Assembly (NCBI RefSeq): GCF_018131105.1
Contig: NZ_JAFCJI010000001.1
Coordinates: 1,612,001-1,676,000 of the forward strand
From: Bradyrhizobium manausense
Lineage (GTDB): Bacteria > Pseudomonadota > Alphaproteobacteria > Rhizobiales > Xanthobacteraceae
Direction of reading: 5' to 3'
Length of the DNA stretch: 64,000 bases
Shown here: positions 18,530 to 29,342 of the stretch, in pieces
Numbering within the stretch: the stretch's first letter is position 1
How the letters are laid out: each line of letters begins with the position of its first letter
The notes under the pieces: model-generated
Told to the model about the DNA's origin: nothing
What the model saw: the letters and a program-made list of their open reading frames with translations, nothing else
Databases searched by the model: none
Position numbers and translations under genes: made by a program

Positions 18530-19288
18530 ATGTCTGACCTTCAAAATGCCGTCCCTCCGGCAGCTGGTTCAGCGCCGGAGCCCCGGACGTGGGATTTCAT
18601 GGAGACGTTGTTCGTCGCTTTGATCGCCTACGGCGTTCACATCGTTGCAGCCCAACTCATACTGACCGTCATCTTAAGTATACCGAGCGCGATGAACGGC
18701 CTGTCGTCCGACCAGATTGATGTCCTATGGAAGCAGCAAAATTGGCAAAGCGCTGGCAACGTTGCAGCGGCCCCCGCTGTGATCGCTGTTCTTTGGATCG
18801 CCATCCGAAAGGCGGGAAGGGGATTCACCGAGTATCTGGCTCTGAACTGGCCAAGCCCTCGCGAGACGATGATCGCCTTCGGCATCATGGTCGTCGTCTA
18901 TTTCTTTGAAGGTCTGCTCACGGACCTCCTTGTTGGTACGTATCAGTCCAATACGACTGCCTATGCCGTGGGTGGCGGTGCTGGCGGGTTGCTGCTCATG
19001 CTGGTCGTGGGCTGCATTGTCGCGCCGGTCTTGGAGGAGTTGATTGTCCGAGGCTTTATATTTCGCGGGTGGTCTCAAACTTTTCTCGGGCCGATTGGGG
19101 CCATTGTGCTGACATCAATTCTATGGAGCATGGTTCACCCCTACGATTGGCTTGGGCGCTTAGACGTCTTCCTCACTGGACTTGCGCTTGGCTACTTTCG
19201 CTGGCGCTGGAATTCGACCTGGTTAGCAGTGATTATGCACTCCACGTACAATACGGTCATCTTCTTCTCGATCGGGCCTTACGTTTAG
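18530..19288 (+). CDS. CPBP-family intramembrane protease, second paralogue
   Basis: 252 aa, with the same motif order as the preceding gene: EELIVRGFIFRGW, SMVHPYD and MHSTYN. The two proteins share topology but differ strongly in sequence. By eye this gene uses more A/T-ending codons than its neighbours (e.g. TTA, AAT, GTA), which hints at a separate origin or weaker codon selection. ATG 18530 is chosen over TTG 18512. It shares its stop with the convergent AEC gene (TTAG, 19285-19288). Confidence 0.87.
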   Translation: MSDLQNAVPPAAGSAPEPRTWDFMETLFVALIAYGVHIVAAQLILTVILSIPSAMNGLSSDQIDVLWKQQNWQSAGNVAAAPAVIAVLWIAIRKAGRGFTEYLALNWPSPRETMIAFGIMVVVYFFEGLLTDLLVGTYQSNTTAYAVGGGAGGLLLMLVVGCIVAPVLEELIVRGFIFRGWSQTFLGPIGAIVLTSILWSMVHPYDWLGRLDVFLTGLALGYFRWRWNSTWLAVIMHSTYNTVIFFSIGPYV

Positions 19289-20217
19289 GACCCCGTCGCC
19301 ACCAGCGCGATCGCGATCGGCATCGTGATCGCCGCCAAGATCGTTTGCAGCGTGATGATTTGCGCCAGCAGCGGCGCATCGCCGCCCATCTGGCGGGCCA
19401 GTACATAGGCGCTCGGCGAGGTCGGCACCGCCCCGCAGATTGCGACGATCGCAAGGTTGGTGCCCGTCAACCCGAACCAGGCGGCGAGTGCCAGCGCGAG
19501 CGCGGGCATCAGCGCCAGCTTGAACGCCACGCCTAGCGTTACGCCGAGGCTCGGGCGGAGCAAGCCCTTGAGCTGGAGGCCCGCGCCGGTGACGAGCAGG
19601 CCGATGGCCAACGAGGAGCGGCCGAGCGCATCCGCGACCTCGTGCCAGATCTTCGGCAGCGGCAAATGGATGACGTTGATGACGAGGCCGATGACGCAGG
19701 CCCAGATCAGGGGATTGCGGATTACCGTCATGGCGATGGCGCGTGCGGATTGCTTCTCGGGCGATGCGTATTGCGCCAGCACGGCGACGCTGAACACGTT
19801 GACCAGCGGGATGATCGCGATCATCGCGACGGAGGCCAGCGCCAGCCCGACGTCGCCGTACAAATTGGCGGAGACGGACAGCGCCACATAGGTCTGCCAG
19901 CGCGTCGCGCCCTGGAAGATCGAGGTGAAGGCGGGGCCGTCGATATCGAGGCGGGCGAGGGCAGGGCGCAGCGCGAGGCATAGCAGCGACATCGCCAGCG
20001 TCGACAGCAGCAGCGCACCACCAACACCGGCGATCGGAACTTTTGAAAGGTCCGCCTTCACCAGCGTCTGGATCAGCAGCATCGGGAACAACACGAAATA
20101 GGTCAGCCGCTCCAGCCCGTGCCATTGCGTGTCGAGCCGCATCAGGCTGCGCCGGAGCACCACGCCGAGCACGATGAGGATGAAGACCGGCAGCAGCGCC
20201 GCGATCACGACGGCCAT
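19285..20217 (-). CDS. AEC-family (auxin efflux carrier-like) transporter
   Basis: 310 aa with ten predicted hydrophobic spans in two inverted halves, typical of the AEC/bile-acid-sodium superfamily. It contains the family segments NVFSVAVLAQY and ICGAVPTSPSAYVLARQMGGD. The family moves organic acids such as malate in bacteria; the substrate here is unknown. It starts 3 bp after the ruvX stop on the same strand, so it is likely co-transcribed with ruvX. Confidence 0.9.
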   Translation of the reverse strand: MAVVIAALLPVFILIVLGVVLRRSLMRLDTQWHGLERLTYFVLFPMLLIQTLVKADLSKVPIAGVGGALLLSTLAMSLLCLALRPALARLDIDGPAFTSIFQGATRWQTYVALSVSANLYGDVGLALASVAMIAIIPLVNVFSVAVLAQYASPEKQSARAIAMTVIRNPLIWACVIGLVINVIHLPLPKIWHEVADALGRSSLAIGLLVTGAGLQLKGLLRPSLGVTLGVAFKLALMPALALALAAWFGLTGTNLAIVAICGAVPTSPSAYVLARQMGGDAPLLAQIITLQTILAAITMPIAIALVATGS

Positions 20218-20220
20218 GGA

Positions 20221-20712
20221 TCAGTCCGTCCCCGGGCTGGCGCGAAGATTGGCGAGACGGTCGAGCGCACCCTGCAGGATGAAGATGGCCGCGTGCTCGT
20301 CGATTACCTCGGCGCGCTTGGCGCGGCTGACATCCATGCCGATCAACTCGCGCTCGACGGCCGCGGTCGAGAGGCGCTCGTCCCAGAGACCAATCGGAAG
20401 CGGGGTCAGATTGGCGAAATTACGGGCGAAGGCGCGGGTCGATTGCGCGCGCGGGCCTTCGCTGCCGTCCATGTTGATGGGCAGGCCGAGCACGAAGCCG
20501 ACGACCCTGCGCTCCGTGGCGATGGCGAGCAGCCGCGCTGCGTCCTGCTTGAACTGCTTGCGCTGGATGGTTTCGACGCCGGTGGCGAGCCGTCGGTCCG
20601 GATTGGACACGGCAACGCCGATGGTTTTGGTGCCGAGGTCGAGCCCGATCAACCCGCCGCGTTCGGGCCAGTGGCTTGCAGCATCGACGAGGGGCAGGAT
20701 AAGAGCCGGCAT
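20221..20712 (-). CDS. ruvX: Putative pre-16S rRNA nuclease / Holliday junction resolvase YqgF
   Basis: 163 aa RNase-H-fold protein. Visible motifs are IGLDLGTKTIGVAVS with the first catalytic Asp, LGLPINMDGSEG, WDERLSTAAVE, and the final IDEHAAIFILQ. In E. coli YqgF matures the 16S rRNA 5' end, and a role in recombination has also been proposed. It is followed after 3 bp by the AEC gene. Confidence 0.95.
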   Translation of the reverse strand: MPALILPLVDAASHWPERGGLIGLDLGTKTIGVAVSNPDRRLATGVETIQRKQFKQDAARLLAIATERRVVGFVLGLPINMDGSEGPRAQSTRAFARNFANLTPLPIGLWDERLSTAAVERELIGMDVSRAKRAEVIDEHAAIFILQGALDRLANLRASPGTD

Positions 20713-20843
20713 GGACTAGCGCATATCATGCGTCGCGCCGCCGAGTGAACCCTGAACAAGGGATGCACTGGCGCAATTCGACCTGCTGGTCGTTCCAACG
20801 AAGCATGGGCGCCGGTCCGCGGTGGGCTCCTGTCGAGAGCCTG

Positions 20844-23405
20844 CTAGAACGGCACCGAGGCGCGACCGCGCACCGACCACATCGTGAACTGGTCGGAACC
20901 GAGCCCGCCGACTTCACCACCGACCGACACTCTTGCCCCGTGAGCCATGGTCACGCCGAGCCCGCTCGTGACGCGCGCCGACCATCCCTGCAGGAACTGG
21001 GTCGGCAGCAGCAGCGGCGTAAGCGGCAGCGTGGCGTCATCGCTGTTGAAATAGTAGTCGCCATAGAAGCCGACATAGGGCGTTAGCGTCACGCCCGGAC
21101 TGCACATCCAGGGATATGCGACCTTGGTGCCTGCACTGGCGCGGCCGTTCGAGAAACTGCGTTCGGTCTGCGCGATGCCCAGGCTGTCGGTATAGGCGTC
21201 TTCATGTTCCCACACCGCATAGATCCGCGCCGACGGTTCGATCTCGAAGCCCGCGGTCTTGTACATGCCGACCAGTGCCGCGGTGGCGATCCAGCGTTGC
21301 CCGGGAAAGGTCGCGGCCGCAGTCCCGGCGACGCCGTCATAGCTGATACCGGCGCGCGCCACGCTGGCATCGAAGCGCACGTCCTGCGCGATCCGCCAGC
21401 CCATGTATCCGCCGACCGTCCAGCCCTCGCCCTTGAGGCGGCCCGCCAGCAACTCCGACGTGTAGTCGAAATTCTCGTAGCCGCCGAAGGCGCCCACCAG
21501 GAGCGCCGGCGTGACTTTGTGGGAGATTCCGAATAGTGCGTTGATCTGACCGCCGCGAATGTCACCGGTCTGCACGCTCGTGCTCCAGTTGCTGCCACGT
21601 ACGTCGGCCCAGGCGAGCCACTGCTTGGGTTCGGGGCGCGGCGAGGGGGCCTTGGTGACGCCGTCGCGGCCGGCATAACCCAGCGCTGCGAACGCGTCAT
21701 TGACTTGCTGCTGCTTGGCATCGCTGATGCCTTGCTGCGGCTCCGCTGCAAAGTTGACATGGAAGCCGTTGTCGCTCGCGGTGATCGGCGAGCCGCCGTC
21801 GCTGAAGCCTTCGCCGATCGCCGCATCGACCGCCCCCGAGACTGCCGCGCCGGAGGTCTGCGACACGATCTTGGTGACTGCAATCTGCAGCGCCCGAAGT
21901 TTGATGCTGTCGGCCGGCACGTTGACGAGTTGTGCGAGGGCCGAGGACGTGCTTCCCGCGAAAGCTGCGTCGCCGCCATAAACTGCGGTAATCGAGTGGC
22001 TGCCCGTGCTGAGTGTGGCAACGACGAAAGTTGCCAGTCCGCCGCCGAGCGTTCCCGTGCCCAACACGCTGGCGCCGTCCTTGAAGGTGACCGTACCGGT
22101 CGCGCCTGCGCCCGAAACCGTCGCCGTGAACGTGACCGGCTCTCCGACCGAGCTCGGATTCTTCGACGAGACGAGGCTCGTGCTGGTCGCGGATGTACCG
22201 ACTGTCAGCGTTGCGGTTGTCGCACTGCCGCTGCCCCCCTCGTTCGAGGTCACCGCGCTCGTCGTATTGATTTTGGCCCCTGCGGTCGCTCCAGTCACCG
22301 TGACGCTAAACAAGCACTGCGAGCTTGCGGCAATGGTAGCCCCCGTGAAGGTAATACCACCGGGTGCCGTCAGCGTGAGCGTGCCGCCGCAGACGCCCCC
22401 ACTGGCATTCGGGACCGTTACCCCGGCCGGCAACGTGTCGGTGAAGCTCACCCCGGTGAGCGAGCTGCCCGCGTTGGGGTTGGTGATTGTGAACGCCAAC
22501 GACGAGGTTCCGTTCACCGCGATCGTCGGCGGGGTGAATGAAGAGGTCATGCTCGGCGCCGACGGCGTGTTGACCGTCAGCGTTGCCGTCGTCGAATTGC
22601 CATTGCCGCCTTCGGTCGACGTCACCACGCTCGTCGTGTTGAGCTTGGTGCCCGCGGTCGTCCCGGTCACCGTCACGCTGAACGAACACTGCGCGCTCGC
22701 TGCGATGGTGGCCCCTGTGATCGAAATACTGCCGGGAGCGGTCAGCGTGACCGTTCCGCCGCAGACGGCCGCACTCGCATTCGGGACCGTCACCCCGGCC
22801 GGCAAAGTGTTGGTGAAGCTCACACCGGTGAGTGAGCTGCCCGCATTGGGGTTCGTGATCGTGAACGACAACGACGAAGTTGCGTTCACTGCAATCGTCG
22901 TCGGGCTGAATGAAGAGGCGATGCTCGGCGCCGACGGCGTGTTGACCGTCAGGATTGCAGTCGTGGAATTGCCGCTGCCGCCTTCGTTCGAGTTCACCAC
23001 GCTTGTGGTGTTGACCTTGGTGCCCGCGGTTGTCCCGGTTGTCGTGACGCTGAATACGCACTGGCCGCTCGCCGCGATGGTGGCCCCTGTCATTGTAATG
23101 CTGCCGGGAGCGGTCAATGTGACTGTCCCGCCGCAGATGGTCGCACTCGCATTCGGGACCGTTAGACCGGCAGGCAACGTGTTGGTGAAGCCCACTCCGG
23201 TGATCGACGTGCCCGCATCGGTGTTGGTGATCGTGAACGTCAACTGCGCGGTGCCGTTGACCAGGATCGTCGTCGGGTTGAACGATGAGGCGATGCTGGG
23301 AGGTGAGGCAGCCAGGGCGGGGGATGCATATCCGGTGACCAGCGTGCACAAGGTCGTGACGACCAAGACAATTCGCCGCGACACCGTAAGCCACGTTCCA
23401 AGCAT
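20844..23405 (-). CDS. Large repeat-containing autotransporter adhesin-like protein
   Basis: 853 aa from the ATG at 23405, with AAGAGGGG upstream. A signal peptide (residues 1-33, ending SPALA) is followed by three tandem repeats of exactly 124 residues (37-160, 161-284, 285-408). Each begins S[IM][AT]SSF.P and has the DUF11-like core LPAGVTVPNA and a Cys pair. Then come an Ig-like beta domain (about 409-500, SVGEPVTFTATVSG) and a C-terminal autotransporter beta-barrel of about 270 residues ending in aromatic Phe (RASVPF). The protein is likely anchored in the outer membrane with the repeats exposed. The passenger function, adhesion or other, is an inference. Confidence 0.88.
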   Translation of the reverse strand: MLGTWLTVSRRIVLVVTTLCTLVTGYASPALAASPPSIASSFNPTTILVNGTAQLTFTITNTDAGTSITGVGFTNTLPAGLTVPNASATICGGTVTLTAPGSITMTGATIAASGQCVFSVTTTGTTAGTKVNTTSVVNSNEGGSGNSTTAILTVNTPSAPSIASSFSPTTIAVNATSSLSFTITNPNAGSSLTGVSFTNTLPAGVTVPNASAAVCGGTVTLTAPGSISITGATIAASAQCSFSVTVTGTTAGTKLNTTSVVTSTEGGNGNSTTATLTVNTPSAPSMTSSFTPPTIAVNGTSSLAFTITNPNAGSSLTGVSFTDTLPAGVTVPNASGGVCGGTLTLTAPGGITFTGATIAASSQCLFSVTVTGATAGAKINTTSAVTSNEGGSGSATTATLTVGTSATSTSLVSSKNPSSVGEPVTFTATVSGAGATGTVTFKDGASVLGTGTLGGGLATFVVATLSTGSHSITAVYGGDAAFAGSTSSALAQLVNVPADSIKLRALQIAVTKIVSQTSGAAVSGAVDAAIGEGFSDGGSPITASDNGFHVNFAAEPQQGISDAKQQQVNDAFAALGYAGRDGVTKAPSPRPEPKQWLAWADVRGSNWSTSVQTGDIRGGQINALFGISHKVTPALLVGAFGGYENFDYTSELLAGRLKGEGWTVGGYMGWRIAQDVRFDASVARAGISYDGVAGTAAATFPGQRWIATAALVGMYKTAGFEIEPSARIYAVWEHEDAYTDSLGIAQTERSFSNGRASAGTKVAYPWMCSPGVTLTPYVGFYGDYYFNSDDATLPLTPLLLPTQFLQGWSARVTSGLGVTMAHGARVSVGGEVGGLGSDQFTMWSVRGRASVPF
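22182..23297 (-). repeat. Three tandem 372-bp coding repeats
   Basis: The repeats at 22926-23297, 22554-22925 and 22182-22553 are in frame inside the autotransporter gene, each encoding 124 residues. Copies 2 and 3 are more alike than copy 1; for example a near-identical segment at 22549 recurs about 372 bp later. Equal length and high nucleotide similarity suggest recent duplication or ongoing recombination. Confidence 0.85.
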
Positions 23406-23560
23406 GACAGCCCCTCTTACCTGTAGAATCAGGTTACTTGGAATCCGCAACAGGCGGCAATCCACCAGACATCATCCGGTACAATCTTCGCGTGCCTGTT
23501 GCCGTGTGGCCACGTGAGCGAGCGGCGCCGGCACGGTTCACGTGCGGGGTGCAAAGAACG

Positions 23561-23776
23561 ATGGACGTCCTGACGCTATTCGGGCTGTTTGCCGTGACTG
23601 CGATGCTGGTCTGCTATGCCTTCGAGGACCGCAGCCACTGGTTCGTGCTGCTGTTCGCGGCGTCGTGCGCGCTCGGCTCGGCCTACGGCTTCCTGCAGGG
23701 GGCCTGGCCGTTCGGTCTCGTGGAGGCGATCTGGGCCTTCGTCGCGCTGCGACGGTGGTGGATCAGGCCGCGATGA
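23561..23776 (+). CDS. Small membrane protein (71 aa)
   Basis: The start at ATG 23561 gives a protein of 71 aa with two or three hydrophobic helices (LTLFGLFAVTAMLVCYAFE and FVLLFAASCALGSAYGFLQG), then FGLVEAIWAFVALRRWW and a basic end. The composition and clear helices support a real gene, and the longer upstream frame (to 23438) is not protein-like. The family is not named with certainty. Its last 14 bp overlap the end of the convergent LysR gene. Confidence 0.75.
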   Translation: MDVLTLFGLFAVTAMLVCYAFEDRSHWFVLLFAASCALGSAYGFLQGAWPFGLVEAIWAFVALRRWWIRPR

Positions 23777-24653
23777 TTTCGGTGTCCTTGGTCAGGCACG
23801 ACAGGAAGCTGCTCAACGCGCTGGTTTGATGGCCGGCGCGGCGCTGGATGAAGAGCGTCTCGACGCGGGCATGCGACGGGCTCAGCGCGTGCATGGCCAC
23901 GCTGCCGTTCATCGCACAACGCTCGACGACGGCGCGGGGCAGCAGCGTCACGCCCATGTCTACGGCGACACAGCCGATCATGCCGTCGAGCGTGCCGAGT
24001 TCGAAGCGCGCGGCCGACGGCCAGCCGAATTCAACGAAGATCTGCTCGAGGCGCTGGCGGTAGGTGCAGCCGGTCCGGAACACCAGCGCGGTCGGGCCTG
24101 ACTCGGGCGTGCCGGCGCGCAGCTCGGCCAGCGAGGCCCAGCGCCGCGCGCTGACCAGCACCAGCTCTTCGCGGAATGCGCTTGTTACGGTGAGGTCGGC
24201 ATGCGCAATGGGGCCGGCGACGAAGGCGCCGTCGAGCGTGCCTTCGAGGACGCCGGCGACGAGATCGGCAGTCGGCGACGTGCGCAGACTGAGGCGCACC
24301 GCGGGAAAGCGGCGGTGAAAATCCGCGAGCAGCGGCGGCAGGCGCACCGCCGCCGTGGTCTCCATCGAGCCGATCGACAGCGGTCCCTTCGGTTCGCCAT
24401 CGTCTCGCGCCGCGAGCACGGCCTCGCGCGACAGTGCAGCCATCCGCTGCGCGTAGGGGAGGAGACGTTTGCCGGCGCCTGTCAGCGCCATGCCGCGGCT
24501 GTGACGCTCGAACAACGGCGTGCCGATCTCGGCTTCCAGCGCCTTGATGCGCTGGGTGACATTCGACTGCACCGTGTTGAGCTCTTCGGCGGCGCGGGTA
24601 ATGCCACCGGTCCGGGCGACCTCGGCAAAGGTCTGGATGTCACTCAGTTCCAT
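23763..24653 (-). CDS. LysR-family transcriptional regulator
   Basis: 296 aa. N-terminal winged HTH (ELSDIQTFAEVARTGGITRAAEELNTVQSNVTQRIKALE) with the usual LysR spacing, a linker helix, and a periplasmic-binding-like effector domain from about residue 90. It is divergent from a nitronate monooxygenase-like gene with 96 bp between starts, which contains a nested palindrome with an ATTC-N9-GAAT core. It probably controls the divergent gene; the effector is unknown. Confidence 0.93.
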   Translation of the reverse strand: MELSDIQTFAEVARTGGITRAAEELNTVQSNVTQRIKALEAEIGTPLFERHSRGMALTGAGKRLLPYAQRMAALSREAVLAARDDGEPKGPLSIGSMETTAAVRLPPLLADFHRRFPAVRLSLRTSPTADLVAGVLEGTLDGAFVAGPIAHADLTVTSAFREELVLVSARRWASLAELRAGTPESGPTALVFRTGCTYRQRLEQIFVEFGWPSAARFELGTLDGMIGCVAVDMGVTLLPRAVVERCAMNGSVAMHALSPSHARVETLFIQRRAGHQTSALSSFLSCLTKDTEIIAA

Positions 24654-24685
24654 GGCGTCGTTTCACTTTTGTGATGGCTGCGTTC

Positions 24686-24717
24686 GCAACAATTCATTTT
24701 TCGAGAATGCTAGTTGC
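24686..24717. promoter_or_regulatory. Probable LysR-type operator
   Basis: Between the divergent LysR and monooxygenase genes: ATTC (24692-24695) and GAAT (24705-24708) form a T-N11-A type site. GCAAC (24686-24690) and GTTGC (24713-24717) form outer inverted arms. Location and symmetry fit the recognition site of the adjacent LysR protein. No binding data are implied. Confidence 0.5.
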
Positions 24718-24749
24718 GCCTAATGTTTCTGTCCAGAGTGGGAGACTCC

Positions 24750-25757
24750 ATGCCGATCACCACGCCACTGACGGAGCTTCTCGGGATCCGGCATCCGATC
24801 CTGTCGGCGCCAATGGACACGATCGCCGGCACCCGGCTGACGCGCGCCGTCAGCGAGGCCGGCGGCTTCGGCATCCTCGGCGGTGGCTATGGCGACCGGA
24901 CCCGGCTTCAGGCTGAGGCCGTGGAGTTGAAGGGCTTTGCGCCGTTCGGGATCGGCTTCATCACCTGGAGCCTGGCAAAGCAGCCCGAGCTTCTCGACAT
25001 CGCGCTCGATGCGCGCCCGCAGGCCGTCATGCTGTCGTTCGGCGATCCCGCGCCGTTCGCGCCGCGGATCAAGGCGGGCGGCGCGCGGCTGATCTGCCAG
25101 GTGCAGAGCGAGGACATGGCGAAGCAGGCGCTCGATGCCGGTGCGGAGATCTTGATCGCGCAGGGGACAGAGGCGGGCGGTCACGGCGCATCGCGCACCA
25201 CGGTCGATATCGTGCCAGCGATCGTCGATCTCGCGGCAGGACGTGTGCCTGTCGTCGCGGCCGGCGGCATCGCCGATGGCCGAGGCCTTGCGGCAATGAT
25301 GATGCTGGGGGCATCCGGCGTGCTGATCGGCACGCGCTTCTATGCGAGCGTCGAGGCCAATGGCGCCGATGCAGCCAAGGAGCGCATTCGCAACGCGGAT
25401 CCAAACGACACGGCGCGCGGTGTCATCGTCGACTGGTCGCGGAGCCTGTTCTGGCCGGCGCCGTTCACGGCGCGAACGCTGGTCAACGACCATATCAGGC
25501 GCTGGACCGGCCGCGAGGTCGAGCTGATGCAGCGCGCAGCCGAGGTTTCCGTCGAATATGCCGCGGCAAGAATGGCGGGCGATTACGAAACCGCAGCCGT
25601 CTTTGCAGGTGAGGCGGTCGGCCTGATCCATGATATTCCCCCGGCGGCCGAGATCGTCGAACGGATTGCGTCCGAGGCCGAGCAGTTGCTGGCTGGCCGG
25701 CGCAACTCGGTGCGAATTGTTCTTCCTTCTCCCCTTGTGGGAGAAGGTGGCGCGTAG
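24750..25757 (+). CDS. Nitronate monooxygenase / 2-nitropropane dioxygenase-like flavoprotein
   Basis: 335 aa TIM-barrel FMN enzyme. The start at ATG 24750 has GGGAG upstream and gives MPITTPLTELLGIRHPILSAPM, the usual N-terminus. FMN-binding segments are AQGTEAGGHGA and [30 protein letters not shown]. It may oxidise nitroalkanes such as propionate-3-nitronate, although FabK-like enoyl reductases share the fold. The last residues (LPSPLVGEGGA) are encoded by the start of a palindromic repeat, so the natural C-terminus appears to have been replaced. Confidence 0.9.
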   Translation: MPITTPLTELLGIRHPILSAPMDTIAGTRLTRAVSEAGGFGILGGGYGDRTRLQAEAVELKGFAPFGIGFITWSLAKQPELLDIALDARPQAVMLSFGDPAPFAPRIKAGGARLICQVQSEDMAKQALDAGAEILIAQGTEAGGHGASRTTVDIVPAIVDLAAGRVPVVAAGGIADGRGLAAMMMLGASGVLIGTRFYASVEANGADAAKERIRNADPNDTARGVIVDWSRSLFWPAPFTARTLVNDHIRRWTGREVELMQRAAEVSVEYAAARMAGDYETAAVFAGEAVGLIHDIPPAAEIVERIASEAEQLLAGRRNSVRIVLPSPLVGEGGA

Positions 25758-25880
25758 CGCCGGATGAGGGGTTTTGTCCGCGGGGAATGAAATCAAATCC
25801 GGAGAGGTCTTTTTCCGCGGAGAGGGACCCCTCACCCGACTTCGCTTCGCGAAGCCACCCTCTCCCACAAGGGGAGAGGG
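25725..25880. repeat. Long palindromic element (CTCCCCTTGTGGGAGA type)
   Basis: The 27-bp arms at 25725-25751 and 25854-25880 match at 25 of 27 positions, and the inner sequence is also complementary (GATGAGGGGT with ACCCCTCACC), so most of the 156 bp can fold into one long hairpin. The left arm overlaps the 3' end of the first monooxygenase gene and supplies its stop codon; the right arm ends 21 bp before the second gene. Confidence 0.85.
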
Positions 25881-25901
25881 TAAGAACGAGAGAGACACAC
25901 C

Positions 25902-27343
<1,442 letters not shown>

Positions 27344-27360
27344 CTTTAGGGCATTGTCCG

Positions 27361-27573
27361 ATGTGCATGCTTTGCGACGATGAGAAGGCCTATCAGGCCT
27401 ACATGAACTACCTCGACAAGATGGAGCGGCAGGGCAAGGCTGCCGATCCCAATGTCGCCGTCAATGCCGTGCTCGACGAAATGCAGGCCGCCGCGAATGC
27501 GGCCGCCAAGAAAGACGACCCGGCCAACGACAAGACCCTGTCTCCGTTCTTCTGCAGCCCGATCAATAAATAA
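27361..27573 (+). CDS. Small cysteine-containing protein embedded in the gat operon (70 aa)
   Basis: 70 aa, starting 17 bp after gatC and ending directly against the gatA ATG (TAAATG). The N-terminus MCMLCDDEKAY has a CxxC pair, and another cysteine lies in SPFFCSPINK at the end. The middle is helical, Ala/Lys-rich and hydrophilic. Three cysteines in a short soluble protein could bind metal or form disulfides. The function is unknown. Its fixed place between gatC and gatA suggests co-translation with the amidotransferase. Confidence 0.75.
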   Translation: MCMLCDDEKAYQAYMNYLDKMERQGKAADPNVAVNAVLDEMQAAANAAAKKDDPANDKTLSPFFCSPINK

Positions 27574-29045
<1,472 letters not shown>

Positions 29046-29049
<4 letters not shown>

Positions 29050-29342
29050 ATGTCGCTGATTTCATCGCGAGCCTCGACGGCGCGGCGCCGGCGCCCGGCT
29101 TAAGCGCGCCGCTTGTCGGCCTCTGGTGGGCTGCGAAGGGCGACTGGGACCAGTCGCACAAGATCGTTCAAGACGACAATGGCCGCGACGCCGCCTGGGT
29201 GCACGCTTATCTGCACCGCGTCGAAGGTGATCTCGGCAATGCCGGCTACTGGTATCGCCAGGCCGGCAAACCCGCGGCAAAGGATTCATTGGAAGCGGAG
29301 TGGCAACGGATCGCTGCCACGCTGCTTGGGAGCACAACATGA
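29046..29342 (+). CDS. Small hypothetical protein between gatA and gatB (98 aa)
   Basis: The GTG start at 29046 overlaps the gatA stop (GTGA), and its TGA overlaps the gatB ATG (ATGA), so it is translationally coupled on both sides. The sequence is tryptophan-rich and acidic: [47 protein letters not shown]. This looks like a helical TPR/Sel1-like unit. The function is unknown. Double coupling is good evidence that it is a real gene. Confidence 0.75.

Noticed and set aside
22006..23517. 503-codon plus-strand frame over the autotransporter gene, rich in Val/Pro/Ala with repeats
   Set aside because: It is the antisense of the Thr/Ser/Asn-rich repeat region; its apparent repeats mirror the 372-bp repeats. 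The minus-strand frame has a signal peptide, a barrel and a ribosome site.
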